NCBI RefSeq assembly: GCF_011044495.1
Contig: NZ_CP049143.1
Location: 3,658,001 to 3,722,000 of the forward strand
Direction of reading: 5' to 3'
DNA length: 64,000 nucleotides
From: Roseimicrobium sp. ORNL1
Lineage (GTDB): Bacteria; Verrucomicrobiota; Verrucomicrobiia; Verrucomicrobiales; Verrucomicrobiaceae
In this document: positions 18,186-27,228 of the stretch, one piece after another
Layout of the letters: every line of letters starts with the position of its first letter
How positions within the stretch are numbered: the first letter of the stretch is position 1
Position numbers and translations under genes: made by a program
The notes under the pieces: generated by a model
Database searches by the model: none
What the model saw: the letters and a program-made list of their open reading frames with translations, nothing else
Told to the model about the DNA's origin: nothing

Positions 18186-19637
18186 ATGTTGAATTACGTC
18201 TGGTCATTCCTCATCGTCACCGGAATCATCGCCGCGGCGCTTTTTGGAAGGTTGGAGGCCATGGTCACGGGTGTGTTCGACATCTGCATCAAGGTGGTCA
18301 TGGTGATTGCCCTGCCGCTTGCTGGCACCATCATGCTCTGGCTGGGCATCATGCGGGTGATGGAGAAGGGCGGGTTGATGAATGTCGTGGCGAAGGTGCT
18401 CTCGCCGCTCCTGCGCCTGATTTTTCCCGAAATCCCCAAGGATCATCCCGCCATGGGCGCCATCACGATGAACATCGCGGCGAACATGCTCGGCCTGGGC
18501 AATGCCGCGACACCGATGGGTCTGAAGGCCATGACGCACCTGCAGGAGCTAAACCCCAACAAGCAGAGCGCCAGCAACGCCATGTGCATGTTTCTGGCCC
18601 TGAACACTGCGGGCTTCACTCTGCTGCCGATGACCTCGCTCAACTATCTCAACGCGGGTGGCGTGCAAAATCCCCAGTCCATCATCCTGCCGACCATTCT
18701 CGCGACGATATGCTCCACGACAGCCGGCATCCTGGCAGCCCTGTTTTTCCAACGCCTCCCCATGTTTCGCCCGGTTCCCGACGATGTGGCGGTTTCATCG
18801 GCTGCCCCTTCAGGTGCGGAAGCGGAAAAACCCAAGACAGAGGAGAGTCTCCCGAAGCCGTACAAGATGACGCTGTTGAGGTCCATACTGGTGTACACCG
18901 CGGCGGCGGCATTCGTCTTTGGGGCCGTCCTGGAGTTCATGCCTGAGAAGCGTGATGCAGTGCTGAAATTTACGGGGCTGCAGACACTGCTTACAGAAGC
19001 AGATACTGTTGCGAAGGCCGCGGCCGCTCGCCAGAAGGAACTCAAGGATCAGGCTCCTGCCAAGGCGGCAGATCAGGCGCAGAAGGAAGAGCCGGTGTGG
19101 CGGAAGCAATTGCTCAAGCTCTCCACCCTGACCATCCCGTTCATCCTCATTGCAGTGGTGCTCTGGGCACTTGCCCGGGGCATTCCGGTGTTCGAAGAAA
19201 TGGCGGAAGGAGCAAAGGAGGGCTTCGGCGTGGTGCTCCGGATCATGCCGTTCTTGCTTGTCATGTTCGTCGCGATCGTGTGCTTCCGGGATTCAGGAGC
19301 GCTGATGCTATTGGAGTATGCTCTGCGACCTGTGCTCTCGCTCATTGGCATGCCAGTAGATTTGTTTCCCCTCGCGGTCATGCGCCCTCTGAGCGGCTCG
19401 GGTTCTTCCGGATTTCTCAATGAGATCATCTTCAACCCCGCATCCACCGATCACATGCGGTACACGGCGGCCATTTTGTTTGGTTCCACGGAAACCACCT
19501 TTTATGTGCTCGCCGTGTACTTCGGCAGCGTGAGCATCCGGCGCACCCGGCATGCGCTCGCGGCAGGACTCTGTGCGGATATCGTGGGCATGACCGCCGC
19601 GATCACGCTGGGATGGCTGCTGTTTGCACGTGTGTGA
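18186..19637 (+). CDS. Fused spore maturation protein A/B (SpmA-SpmB, nucleoside-recognition domains)
   Basis: 483 residues from ATG at 18186; the upstream in-frame extension to 18024 has no family content and overlaps the promoter region. Two Gate (nucleoside recognition) domains occur in tandem: SpmA-like (about 1-210, with GLGNAATPMGLKAM) and SpmB-like (about 300-483, with MRPLSGSGSSGF), joined by a linker rich in Ala, Lys and Glu with a membrane segment. About 10-12 hydrophobic segments place it in the inner membrane. The fusion is common outside Firmicutes, where SpmA and SpmB are separate and help dehydrate spore cores; in non-sporulating bacteria the role is unknown. It is divergent from the CarH-like regulator. 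Confidence 0.87.
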   Translation: MLNYVWSFLIVTGIIAAALFGRLEAMVTGVFDICIKVVMVIALPLAGTIMLWLGIMRVMEKGGLMNVVAKVLSPLLRLIFPEIPKDHPAMGAITMNIAANMLGLGNAATPMGLKAMTHLQELNPNKQSASNAMCMFLALNTAGFTLLPMTSLNYLNAGGVQNPQSIILPTILATICSTTAGILAALFFQRLPMFRPVPDDVAVSSAAPSGAEAEKPKTEESLPKPYKMTLLRSILVYTAAAAFVFGAVLEFMPEKRDAVLKFTGLQTLLTEADTVAKAAAARQKELKDQAPAKAADQAQKEEPVWRKQLLKLSTLTIPFILIAVVLWALARGIPVFEEMAEGAKEGFGVVLRIMPFLLVMFVAIVCFRDSGALMLLEYALRPVLSLIGMPVDLFPLAVMRPLSGSGSSGFLNEIIFNPASTDHMRYTAAILFGSTETTFYVLAVYFGSVSIRRTRHALAAGLCADIVGMTAAITLGWLLFARV

Positions 19638-19721
19638 GTATTGAGGTGCTGCCGGTGGAGCTAGCCGGAGGTCTTTGACTGTGCCCAGCTTAATGCCGTT
19701 TTGAAGAGTCCATCCCGCAAG

Positions 19722-19985
19722 GCGCGTGAACGCCAAGCTAACGATACCGAAATGGTGCCGAAGGCCTTGGACTGCGTGCAGCCCTGCTGCCGCTTTCCAC
19801 AAGTGCGGCCTGCTGCACGCTTCACCGCGACGAAGTCGCCAAGCTGATCTGGACGCATCAACTTACGAGCACCTGTCATCATCGCCGCAGCAGGCTGCGG
19901 ACTCTGGAAAGCGGCAGCAGGGCTGCGCGCAGTCCAAGGACGCTGCGCGTCACGGCATCCGGATCTGTCACGCACATCCCCATTC
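19722..19985. repeat. Dispersed palindromic repeat, copy 2 (core inverted)
   Basis: The left outer arm starts at about 19754 (GGTGCCGAAGGCCTTGGACT) and the right arm ends near 19945. The part between them carries TTCACCGCGACGAAGTCGCC, which is the reverse complement of the TTGGCGACTTCGTCGCGG found in copies 1 and 3. So the core points the other way while the arms stay. Flanks on both sides (AACGATACCGAAATG before, GCGTCACGGCATC after) are shared with copy 3, extending the conserved unit to about 260 bp. It fills the gap between the convergent ends of SpmAB and the secreted gene ending at 20001; nothing else is seen there. Confidence 0.8.
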
Positions 19986-20000
19986 TCTGTGTCTCTTATT

Positions 20001-20840
20001 CTACGACCCCGCCGCCGCTGGCTGCGCAGGTGCCGCCGCCTTGGGGCGTGAGAGAATCACGCTGCGAATGAAGAGACGCGGGGAGGGCGACTGTGACTGG
20101 AGGTGCATCGTTCCAGCAGCTACATCCTTCTCGATGGTGATGGTGCCGAGGCGAAAGATACGGAAGTCCTTGTCAGAGCCGGTGGCGCGATCCGCGGGAA
20201 GGGTGAAGACGCGTGCGTTCCCAGCAATACTTACGTTGATGAGTTCAGGAGTATCGAGCGCAGGGCAGGCATACACCGCGGCGACATCATAGGTGCCGGC
20301 GACGAGTTTTTCCACGGTCCAGTCAAGTGCACCCAATGGTGCTGCATTGGCTCCACCAGTGGTTGCCATGCCGCCGTTGGCCTTGGCCGCTTGCAGGGTG
20401 AGCACGGCACGCGAAGAGCTGTCAGGAGCTGGCTTGGCAGCATCTGGTGCAGCACCGGAACCCTTGGCCGGGTCCGCAGAAGAAGACGCATCATCAGCCT
20501 TCTCGTAGGGAAAGACACCCGTGGTGGTCATGGCCTGCCGGATGCGCGCAATCTCCGCCTCCACCGCCACGGCGTCGGCGGCACGTCCACTGGCTGTCAT
20601 CTTGCTCTTCAGCAGATCGAGCTCACGCAGGTAATCCTGCATCACCGGGCTGTGGATCGGACGGAGATTGGTGGCGTACGTCTTCTCCATCATCTCCAGC
20701 CGCGCTTCAGGCGGCACGAAGGTCTCCAGCACCGGAACCTGGGGAATGGGCACCTGTGCCGAGATGATGCCAGTAAGCGAGAGCATCAAGCAGCAGCAGC
20801 AACCCAGCCAGCAAGGCACGTTGGAGAAGGGTGTTCTCAT
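20001..20840 (-). CDS. Secreted protein, third gene of a secreted coiled-coil/beta-domain operon
   Basis: 279 residues from ATG at 20840, whose ATGA overlaps the stop of the preceding gene. An N-terminal hydrophobic stretch with four Cys (WLGCCCCLMLSLTG) forms a signal. Residues about 35-110 are helical with a KYA/TYATNL...ELDLLKSK...AEIARIRQ pattern, like the short coiled coil in the other two genes of this operon. After a Ser/Ala/Pro linker, residues about 160-279 form a beta domain (LDWTVEKLVAGTYDVAAVYA) similar in layout to the domain of the gene at 22462. The family is not recognised. Domain type recalls the CBM-like modules common in verrucomicrobial secretomes. Role probably extracytoplasmic binding; no enzyme motif seen. 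Confidence 0.7.
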   Translation of the reverse strand: MRTPFSNVPCWLGCCCCLMLSLTGIISAQVPIPQVPVLETFVPPEARLEMMEKTYATNLRPIHSPVMQDYLRELDLLKSKMTASGRAADAVAVEAEIARIRQAMTTTGVFPYEKADDASSSADPAKGSGAAPDAAKPAPDSSSRAVLTLQAAKANGGMATTGGANAAPLGALDWTVEKLVAGTYDVAAVYACPALDTPELINVSIAGNARVFTLPADRATGSDKDFRIFRLGTITIEKDVAAGTMHLQSQSPSPRLFIRSVILSRPKAAAPAQPAAAGS

Positions 20841-22447
20841 GTCCCCGGAGTGGCGCTGGTGGGATTGGTGGTTTCCATGACGCGGGACCATGCGCCCGGA
20901 GGGATGTGGCGCTTCCTCGCAGCCGCTTCCCGGTTCTGCAGGACGGTGATGGCCGCCTCCTGATGCAACTTCTGGGCGCGCGGGCTCCCGGTGGGCTTTT
21001 GGATCATGGCAAGGCCGTTGTCGACCAGCGCGCCGGCAAAGTCACCCAAGCCTTCCGGTTGCACCGAGGCAAGCAGGGCGCCCTCGGCGTCCTTCAGCCC
21101 ACGAGTGACGAGCCTCAGGGGTTTGTCCTTGAGATACTCGGCCGTGAAATCCCGTGCCATGGTGCCGACGGCGATGGCGTCCTCCTCGCTGATGCCAAAG
21201 TACTCGGTCGCGGAGAGTGGGGGCGGCCCCTTGGTCTGCGAAGCTGGCCCGGGGCAGGTCACCCAGAGCAGGCGCACGGGGAACGTTTCTCCATTGCATG
21301 CCACCGTGAATCTGTCGCCGGTGTTTTCCGGTGCGGTGACGTAAAGGGCATTCTGCATCTCATGCATGCCATCGGCAAGCGTGGCGGTCGAGGTGGCCGC
21401 AGGGCGGTTGCGTTCGCGGAGTTGGAGTAGGGAGCGCGGGTTGTCGCCGAGGCGTTCCACGCGGCGGACTTCGTTCTGAAGATCCTCCACGGCATCCTGG
21501 TTTCCACTGAGCGTCGTGGAGAGTGAGGTCAGCTTGCCGGTGTAGTCCACGGAAATGGGCATGAGCTTCTGCCGCAGGCGTTCGAGGTGCGCCTGCTTGA
21601 GCTTGGTCAATTCATCCACCTGGGGAAGGGGCTGGCCATTCTCATCCAGGCCGGGTGCGTCGGTGGCGGCGGTAGCGGGCTTTGCCGGAGTGAGGCGGAT
21701 CTCCTTCAGGTGCATGACGCCGCCTTCGCCCTTGGCCTTCGTGATCTTGAGCGCGAACCGGGAATTGGCCCGGGTCAGTTGCAGGGCGGGGAGCGTCAGG
21801 GTGGAGAAGTCGGTCCATCCACCCGTGCTGGCCACCGTGCCTGTGCGGCGATTCGCTGCCGCTCCCGAGAGGCTGGAGTCCTCGTAGAATTCGAAATCAC
21901 CACCCGTGGTGAGATCCGGAGGCGCCAGATACGGATTGACCCGGCTCGGTGGATCTCCCACGTCAGCCACGCCATAGGTGATGTGCACATCGTAGCTGCC
22001 GGGGGTGATGCGCGAAACTTCCCACGTCGCCACGCTGCCCACAGTCTTCCATCCCGTCAGGACATCCCTGGCACGATCCAGATTCAGCGTGCCGCTCACG
22101 CGCGCATCTGAGGGACGCATGACAATGACATTGGAAATGGAGGAGCCATCCAGCGCACTGCTGTACAGTTCGGCGAGGCCCTCGCGACGACGCTCCGCTT
22201 TCAAAGCCAGCTCGTAGTCACCACTCGCACCCGCTTCACGAGCCACGGCTGTCAGGGCCTTGGCGAACTGCTCGGAGAGGATCTGCGATCCTCCCAGGGC
22301 ACGCGCCAGGAACTGCTGGCGCTTCTGCAGGAGCTCCGCTGGCTCGGTCGAAGTGGGCGCGGGGGCAGGAGTGGGGGAGTTCTGTGCCACCAAAGTGCCA
22401 GCCAGCAAAAGCACGGAAAGAGTCGATGCTGGAAATCGAAGTTTCAC
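20837..22447 (-). CDS. Secreted protein with beta-sandwich and SNase-like (thermonuclease) domain
   Basis: 536 residues if the GTG at 22447 is the start, which gives VKLRFPASTLSVLLLAGTLV as a clean signal; the upstream ATG at 22513 would add 22 non-signal residues and overlap the previous gene. Order of parts: helical region (about 25-110), beta domain with WKTVGSVATWEVSRITPGSY (about 130-255), long coiled coil (about 265-360), then an OB-fold resembling staphylococcal nuclease with FPVRLLWVTCPGP, ATEYFGISEEDA and FTAEYL (about 370-460), and an alpha-helical tail. The catalytic Arg/Glu set of true nucleases is not fully obvious, so binding rather than cleavage is possible. Overlaps the next gene by 4 bp and follows the previous by 14 bp: an operon. 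Confidence 0.7.
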   Translation of the reverse strand: MKLRFPASTLSVLLLAGTLVAQNSPTPAPAPTSTEPAELLQKRQQFLARALGGSQILSEQFAKALTAVAREAGASGDYELALKAERRREGLAELYSSALDGSSISNVIVMRPSDARVSGTLNLDRARDVLTGWKTVGSVATWEVSRITPGSYDVHITYGVADVGDPPSRVNPYLAPPDLTTGGDFEFYEDSSLSGAAANRRTGTVASTGGWTDFSTLTLPALQLTRANSRFALKITKAKGEGGVMHLKEIRLTPAKPATAATDAPGLDENGQPLPQVDELTKLKQAHLERLRQKLMPISVDYTGKLTSLSTTLSGNQDAVEDLQNEVRRVERLGDNPRSLLQLRERNRPAATSTATLADGMHEMQNALYVTAPENTGDRFTVACNGETFPVRLLWVTCPGPASQTKGPPPLSATEYFGISEEDAIAVGTMARDFTAEYLKDKPLRLVTRGLKDAEGALLASVQPEGLGDFAGALVDNGLAMIQKPTGSPRAQKLHQEAAITVLQNREAAARKRHIPPGAWSRVMETTNPTSATPGT

Positions 22448-22461
22448 GGGAGGAAAAGAAA

Positions 22462-23211
22462 TCAGCGTGCGACGGGGATGAGTGCCACGGAGTAAACGCG
22501 CAGAGACGTGCACTTCTCCGGCGGACCTACGGTGAGCGTGAGGGTACCGGTGCCATCCTTCACTCGAAGCGTCCCCAATGTTTGGTCGACGGCCTTTCCG
22601 GAGGACTCTTTGACGAGACCAGATGTCAGCGAGTAAAAACTCTCCTTGAGCATCGCGTTGGCATCGCAGCCCTGATGATTCAGGACCACCTCATAACCGC
22701 CCGAGGGAAGATTCGGCAGTTTCCAGGTGGCGCTAGCACCCACGGAATCCCAGCCGGTGAGGGACTTGTCCTTGGTATCCACGTGCACCCCGGCGCCGAG
22801 GGAGGCTTCCGTAAAACTCAACTCGATGCGCTCACCGGGACGTGTGGCTGTCGCGGATGAACTGCGCTGGGCCAGGGTATTGAGCTCCCTTTCCATCACG
22901 CCGATCTCCTGCTCGATGCGCAGCCGCTCATCACGCGCCTTGATGGCATGGGAGTAGTCCTGCGCGGCCGCATATTTCTTCTCCAGAGCCAGAAGTTCCT
23001 CCCGGTGCGCCTTGTGCTCGGGGAGAGCGGCAGTGAGCAGGTCCCGGCGAAGTTGGGCCTTCAGCACCCGCATGTCAGGAGCGGCATCCTGCGCGCCGAT
23101 GGAGAGCGCCGGGGGCAGGGTGAGCAAAAGCATGCACCATCCTTTGGCCAGCCAGCGGCCACAGGCGCGAAATCGGGATGAGGTACTGGATGAAGCGATT
23201 GCGAGGGACAA
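22462..23211 (-). CDS. Secreted protein, first gene of coiled-coil/beta-domain operon
   Basis: 249 residues. A signal peptide covers about 1-40 (hydrophobic part CMLLLTLPPALSIG). A coiled coil (about 50-112, with LALEKKYAAAQDYSHAIKAR) precedes a beta domain (about 128-249) containing GWDSVGASATWKLPNLPSGG, closely similar in pattern to the middle gene (GWKTVGSVATWEVSRITPGS). This similarity indicates duplication within the operon. The coiled-coil pattern LEKKYAAAQDYxxAIKARDE resembles those in other planctomycete/verrucomicrobial secreted proteins. The ATG at 23211 could be replaced by the one at residue 27. Function unknown; probably binds a surface polymer. Confidence 0.7.
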   Translation of the reverse strand: MSLAIASSSTSSRFRACGRWLAKGWCMLLLTLPPALSIGAQDAAPDMRVLKAQLRRDLLTAALPEHKAHREELLALEKKYAAAQDYSHAIKARDERLRIEQEIGVMERELNTLAQRSSSATATRPGERIELSFTEASLGAGVHVDTKDKSLTGWDSVGASATWKLPNLPSGGYEVVLNHQGCDANAMLKESFYSLTSGLVKESSGKAVDQTLGTLRVKDGTGTLTLTVGPPEKCTSLRVYSVALIPVAR

Positions 23212-23285
23212 GGATTTGCCAGGAATTCTATATCACAGGCTAGAAAAAGCAGAGGTTTACGGCAAGACGAATCGCTTCGCCACCA

Positions 23286-24293
23286 TTAACCAATACGTCG
23301 CGACACGACCGCTTCCATCTCCAAGTCCAGCTCCGCCCGGCAGATATCCGCCTTCAGGAACATCACGTCGTCCCCCGTGAGGCCGGTTTCCTCGGCCAGC
23401 CATTCCTGCACCAGGGGCAGGGCCTCCGGGTGCCTGAGGTACACCTTGAAATCCCGCATCACCAGCTTCGACTGGCTGCTCCGGGACTTGGGCTTGAGAG
23501 CTTGCGCCACGCCCATGCGCTCAAACATGATCTGGATGTTGTGCATGGTGGTGCGGAACTGGAGGTGCCAGTCGCCCTCACCCACATTCCGGTGGCCCTC
23601 AATGCTGGCCGTGCCGCTCAGGTAACCCACGGTTTCCCGGGCACATTTTACCAGCACCGCGCGGGCAAAGCTCGGGGGGCGCGGGCCGTAGTCCGCAGGG
23701 TAGTGGTAGGCCGGCACCTGGGAGGGATTCTCCAGGTACTGCGGCTGCGTTTTCCCCGCCACGAACATGACGGCAAATTGATTGCCCTCAGAGCCAACGG
23801 CCGAGGCGGCCGGCATGAAGGAGCGGAGGTCACGGCCAAAGGACTCCTCAAAAGCGAGCCAGCGGCCGATGTTGAACTGGCGGTAGCGTTCAAGTCCGTG
23901 GTCCACCTCATTGATGCGCGGAACGTAGTTCCACGCACGGTGGAGGTGCATGCCCCGGGAAGCGCAGGCCTCCAGCACCTCACGGTAGATCTGGTGCACC
24001 GGCTCCTCCATGCGGGTGGAGACGTCAATGGTAGCCGCGCCCACCAGATGCGTGTCGTTTTCCAGGGTGATCAGGTTGCCGGACTTGCCCGGGCGTCCCT
24101 TCGGCAGGGCTACGATTTCCTCTTTTTTACCCGCCAGCCAGGGAACCCCCAATTGCAGCACACCAGCATCCTCGTTGCCCGAAATCCGGGAAACTTTCTC
24201 TCCAAATTGAACTAGAATTTGCGGCTCGTCGGTGACTGCGGCGGGCATGGGCATCAAGTTGTTTTGGCGGCTTGAAATGGGAATGTCAAACAT
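23286..24293 (-). CDS. Chorismatase, FkbO/Hyg5/XanB2 family
   Basis: 335 residues from ATG at 24293 (internal ATG at 24254 is an alternative; neither has a strong ribosome site). Features of the chorismatase family: EPVHQIYREVLEACAS, HLHRAWNYVPRINE with the conserved Trp-Asn-Tyr-Pro, SIEGHRNVGEGD and the C-terminal MFLKADICRAELDLEMEAV with the catalytic Glu region. These enzymes hydrolyse chorismate to dihydroxycyclohexadiene acid or to 3-/4-hydroxybenzoate. XanB2-type enzymes supply starter units for aryl polyene pigments. Its start codon is only 48 bp from that of the divergent MMPL exporter, so the two share a very compact control region. Product type (FkbO, Hyg5 or XanB2) cannot be told by eye. 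Confidence 0.85.
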   Translation of the reverse strand: MFDIPISSRQNNLMPMPAAVTDEPQILVQFGEKVSRISGNEDAGVLQLGVPWLAGKKEEIVALPKGRPGKSGNLITLENDTHLVGAATIDVSTRMEEPVHQIYREVLEACASRGMHLHRAWNYVPRINEVDHGLERYRQFNIGRWLAFEESFGRDLRSFMPAASAVGSEGNQFAVMFVAGKTQPQYLENPSQVPAYHYPADYGPRPPSFARAVLVKCARETVGYLSGTASIEGHRNVGEGDWHLQFRTTMHNIQIMFERMGVAQALKPKSRSSQSKLVMRDFKVYLRHPEALPLVQEWLAEETGLTGDDVMFLKADICRAELDLEMEAVVSRRIG

Positions 24294-24341
24294 TTGCGTA
24301 CTGGGATGGACGGGAGAGAGGGGCTGTCTATTCTGAGGCAG

Positions 24342-26798
24342 ATGTCTTTTTCCGGGAAACACACGCCGCTCATTCTACTTGTGGTGGTTGTCGCTGCGGT
24401 TGCTTTTGTGACTGCCGGACTTTCGCGATTGCGCATGGACCCGGATGTCCTCTCCACGCTGCCGGGGGATCTTCCGGAGGTCGGAGCCCTCAGGACACTG
24501 CGGGACGGCTTCGCCGGAGGGGGGGATCTGGTGCTCTCCGTCGAGGCTTCTGAAGCGGAAATGGCCAGGGCCGCCACGGCTGCCCTGGCGGCGAAATTTA
24601 GGAAGGCACCCGCCCTCTGCCGGGCCGTCCAGGAGGGGGACGCGATGGAAAACTCGGAGACCGGGGGGGCGCTGCTGGCCTGGGCGCTGCAAAATGGGAA
24701 TCCGCTGAAGCTGGAAGCGGTGCGGAAGCGCCTGGAGATGCCCGAGGCGCTGCCGAAGCACCTGGAGCACGTTTTGGAGGAACTGGCCAGCTCCCCGGAT
24801 CCCGGCACGGTGCAGCGCTGGCAGTATGACCCGCTCGGCCTGCTGGAGGGCGTGGACCTGGGCCAGATGATGGCGTTTCAGGAGGCGGGGCTGGGGGCCA
24901 GCTCGGCAGATGGGACCTTCCGCATGCTCTTTCTCACCCCCAAAGAAAAGCTTTCGGGCTACCGGGAGGCGGAGAAATGGCTGAAGGAGGTGGACCAAGT
25001 GGTGGCGGCATGGCGCAGTTCCGATGCCAAGTTTTCCGACGTCGTGGTGCGAACGACCGGTGAGCCCGTGTTCATGGCGGAAATCGGCGGCGGCATCGAG
25101 CGGGACCTGAGCGGGACGCTGGGGCTGGGCACGGCGCTGATTGCGGCGCTGTACTGGTTCATGCATCGCCGGTGGAAGCCCCTCTTCTGGATTCTGCTGC
25201 TCATGGGGGTGAGCATTCTCTTCTCCCTTTCGCTGGCGGGTTGGACGGTGGGCAAGCTCACGGTCATGAGCCTGGGCTTTGCCTCCATCGTGCTCGGGAT
25301 TGTGGTGGACTATGGCGTGCTGATCCTGCAGGAGGCGCGGACGCATCCGGATCTCGACGCGCCAGGAGTGAGGCGTCTCGCCATGCCGGGCATCCTCGCG
25401 GGTGCAGCGACGAATTCGGCGGTGTTTTTCGCGCTGCTCTTCATCAGCCTGCCGGGACTGGCGGAGCTGGGGCTGCTGGTGGGCATGAACGTGGTGACTG
25501 GGGCACTGGTGATGCTGACCTTCATGCCGCATGTCGCCGTGCGACATCGCGTGCTGGATGGCGATCGTGATGCGACACGCGCTGGCAAGGTGACGCATCG
25601 TTATGCGCTCATCGGCACGGTGGTGATGGTGGTGGGTGTGGCGGCGGTGCTTTTCGGGAAGGGACTGCCATCTTTTGAAGGTGGCGCTGCGGTGTTGCGG
25701 CCAATGCACAGCAAGGCGGCGGAGAATTGGGATCTCGTGCAGCAGCGCCTCGGCAAGGCAGGCGTGTCCACGGTGCCGCTGGTGTTGACCTTCGAAGATG
25801 CGACCAAGGCGCGGGATACTGCGGCGGAGATGGAGAAGTCACTCGCGAAACTGCGGCAGGAGGGGGTGATTCAGGAATTCGCCCTGCCGTCCGCGTTTCT
25901 GCCGCATGAAGGATATCAGAGGTCAAACGAGTCCGGGATGGGATGGTTCGTGAAGCATCAGCAGATGCTGGAAGAGGCCGTGCTGAAGGAAGGTTTCACG
26001 GAGGAGACGCTGGTGCTGTCTCGCGGGGTGATGACGGCGTGGAGGAAATCGTTGGCCGATGCGGAGGCAAAACCAACGGCTCGTGCCGCTGCAGCACCCG
26101 CACCGGAGGCGCAGGATTTGTTGCGCCGGTTCATTGGCAGGGAAGGGACTGGTGAAGGCAAACTGGTGGCACTCGGCTTTGTGCAGATGGCCGGGCAGCC
26201 GGGAAGTCCGGACCCGGTGAAGCTTGCGGAGTTGAATGAACGATTGTCTTCGCAGCCGGGTGTGCACCTTGCGGCATGGGAATCGCTGGGACAGGCGCTG
26301 TCGAAACGAGTTCAGCAGGACATCACACGGGAGATGCTGCCCATCATCGCCATTCTGCTCATCATGCTCTCGCTCGCGTATCGGAACTGGCGTGACCTGC
26401 TGCTGTCCGTGTTGATTCTCGCGCTGGGCGTGGCGGCGCTCATGGCCACCATGTCGCTGCTGGGTAAATCATGGAACCTGGCCAGCCTCGCCGCGCTGCC
26501 CCTGCTGCTCGGCACCGGCATTGACTATGGCATTCACACGCTGCTCGCCATGAAGCGGGATGGGAATGACGTGCGTCGCGTCCGCAACACCACCGGACGT
26601 GCCGTCTTCTTCTGCGGAGCCACGACGGTGATTGGCTTCATGAGCCTTGTGGTGGCGGACAACCGCGGCGTGGCCAGTCTGGGAACCGCGTGTGCGGCGG
26701 GGACGGTGTGGATTCTGCTGCTGGTGCTGTGGCTGCTGCCGCACTGGCGGTGCTGGATTTTCGGGGACAAGCCAAGCGAGCCCCGCACGAAGCATTGA
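24342..26798 (+). CDS. MMPL/RND-superfamily exporter
   Basis: 818 residues from ATG at 24342, preceded by CTGAGGCAG as ribosome site; upstream ATGs in frame would overlap the chorismatase start. Topology is two repeats of one membrane helix, a periplasmic loop (about 45-250 and 465-670) and five further helices, the HpnN/MMPL layout. The second repeat has LPLLLGTGIDYGIHTLLAM and FFCGATTVIGFMSL, the family core with the Gly-Ile-Asp-Tyr motif; the first has GIVVDYGVLILQ. Homologues export hopanoids, lipids or aryl polyene pigments. Next to a chorismatase this suggests export of a hydroxybenzoate-derived lipid or pigment, but no polyketide/FabF-like genes are in view, so the pathway remains inference. 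Confidence 0.87.
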   Translation: MSFSGKHTPLILLVVVVAAVAFVTAGLSRLRMDPDVLSTLPGDLPEVGALRTLRDGFAGGGDLVLSVEASEAEMARAATAALAAKFRKAPALCRAVQEGDAMENSETGGALLAWALQNGNPLKLEAVRKRLEMPEALPKHLEHVLEELASSPDPGTVQRWQYDPLGLLEGVDLGQMMAFQEAGLGASSADGTFRMLFLTPKEKLSGYREAEKWLKEVDQVVAAWRSSDAKFSDVVVRTTGEPVFMAEIGGGIERDLSGTLGLGTALIAALYWFMHRRWKPLFWILLLMGVSILFSLSLAGWTVGKLTVMSLGFASIVLGIVVDYGVLILQEARTHPDLDAPGVRRLAMPGILAGAATNSAVFFALLFISLPGLAELGLLVGMNVVTGALVMLTFMPHVAVRHRVLDGDRDATRAGKVTHRYALIGTVVMVVGVAAVLFGKGLPSFEGGAAVLRPMHSKAAENWDLVQQRLGKAGVSTVPLVLTFEDATKARDTAAEMEKSLAKLRQEGVIQEFALPSAFLPHEGYQRSNESGMGWFVKHQQMLEEAVLKEGFTEETLVLSRGVMTAWRKSLADAEAKPTARAAAAPAPEAQDLLRRFIGREGTGEGKLVALGFVQMAGQPGSPDPVKLAELNERLSSQPGVHLAAWESLGQALSKRVQQDITREMLPIIAILLIMLSLAYRNWRDLLLSVLILALGVAALMATMSLLGKSWNLASLAALPLLLGTGIDYGIHTLLAMKRDGNDVRRVRNTTGRAVFFCGATTVIGFMSLVVADNRGVASLGTACAAGTVWILLLVLWLLPHWRCWIFGDKPSEPRTKH

Positions 26799-26825
26799 CT
26801 TTTTTGCATGCTTGCATAGTATAGC
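26795..26825 (+). promoter_or_regulatory. Possible promoter for the small membrane protein gene
   Basis: TTGACT at 26795-26800 overlaps the stop of the exporter gene and is followed, 16 bases later, by TAGTAT (26817-26822), with TATAGC overlapping. The spacing is near the sigma-70 norm, and the gene at 26889 has a 60-70 base leader. By eye only. Confidence 0.3.
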
Positions 26826-26888
26826 TGCACGACAGCGCGCTGCCATTTGCGCTCATTTCGTTGAGATGCAGTCAACGCAGGGGACACC

Positions 26889-27209
26889 ATGAAGTGCAAA
26901 ACCTACAAAGCTACTCCCGGGCTCGACCGATTCCCCGAAGGTCAGCGTTTCACCGTGTATCGCTCAGCACATAAGAAGCTCATGCGGGAGGACCGGAGCT
27001 ACCGCAAACATTTCATCCTCTACGTTACCGCCGTCGTGGTATTTGGAATCCTTCCCGGCGCGTTCTGGGCTGGTGCGAGTTCGCTGGGCAAGGTGGCTTC
27101 TACCGTGCACGCCCTGGCGCCGGCGGCAATCATCCTTTGCCTGGCACTGTCGCAGCAACGTTACATGAACCGGTGCATTGGCAGCGTTCTCCAGAGCGAG
27201 ACTCCGTAA
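26889..27209 (+). CDS. Small two-helix membrane protein
   Basis: 106 residues starting from ATG after GGGGACACC, which provides a ribosome site. A basic N-terminal part (1-42) precedes two hydrophobic stretches, FILYVTAVVVFGILPGAFWA and a second one at about 74-91, so it should lie in the inner membrane with both ends inside. No Cys pair, metal site or known motif is seen. It follows the exporter gene by 90 bp and is convergent with the HPP gene. Family unknown. Confidence 0.65.
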   Translation: MKCKTYKATPGLDRFPEGQRFTVYRSAHKKLMREDRSYRKHFILYVTAVVVFGILPGAFWAGASSLGKVASTVHALAPAAIILCLALSQQRYMNRCIGSVLQSETP

Positions 27210-27228
27210 AATCGGTCTGCTGTTTGGC

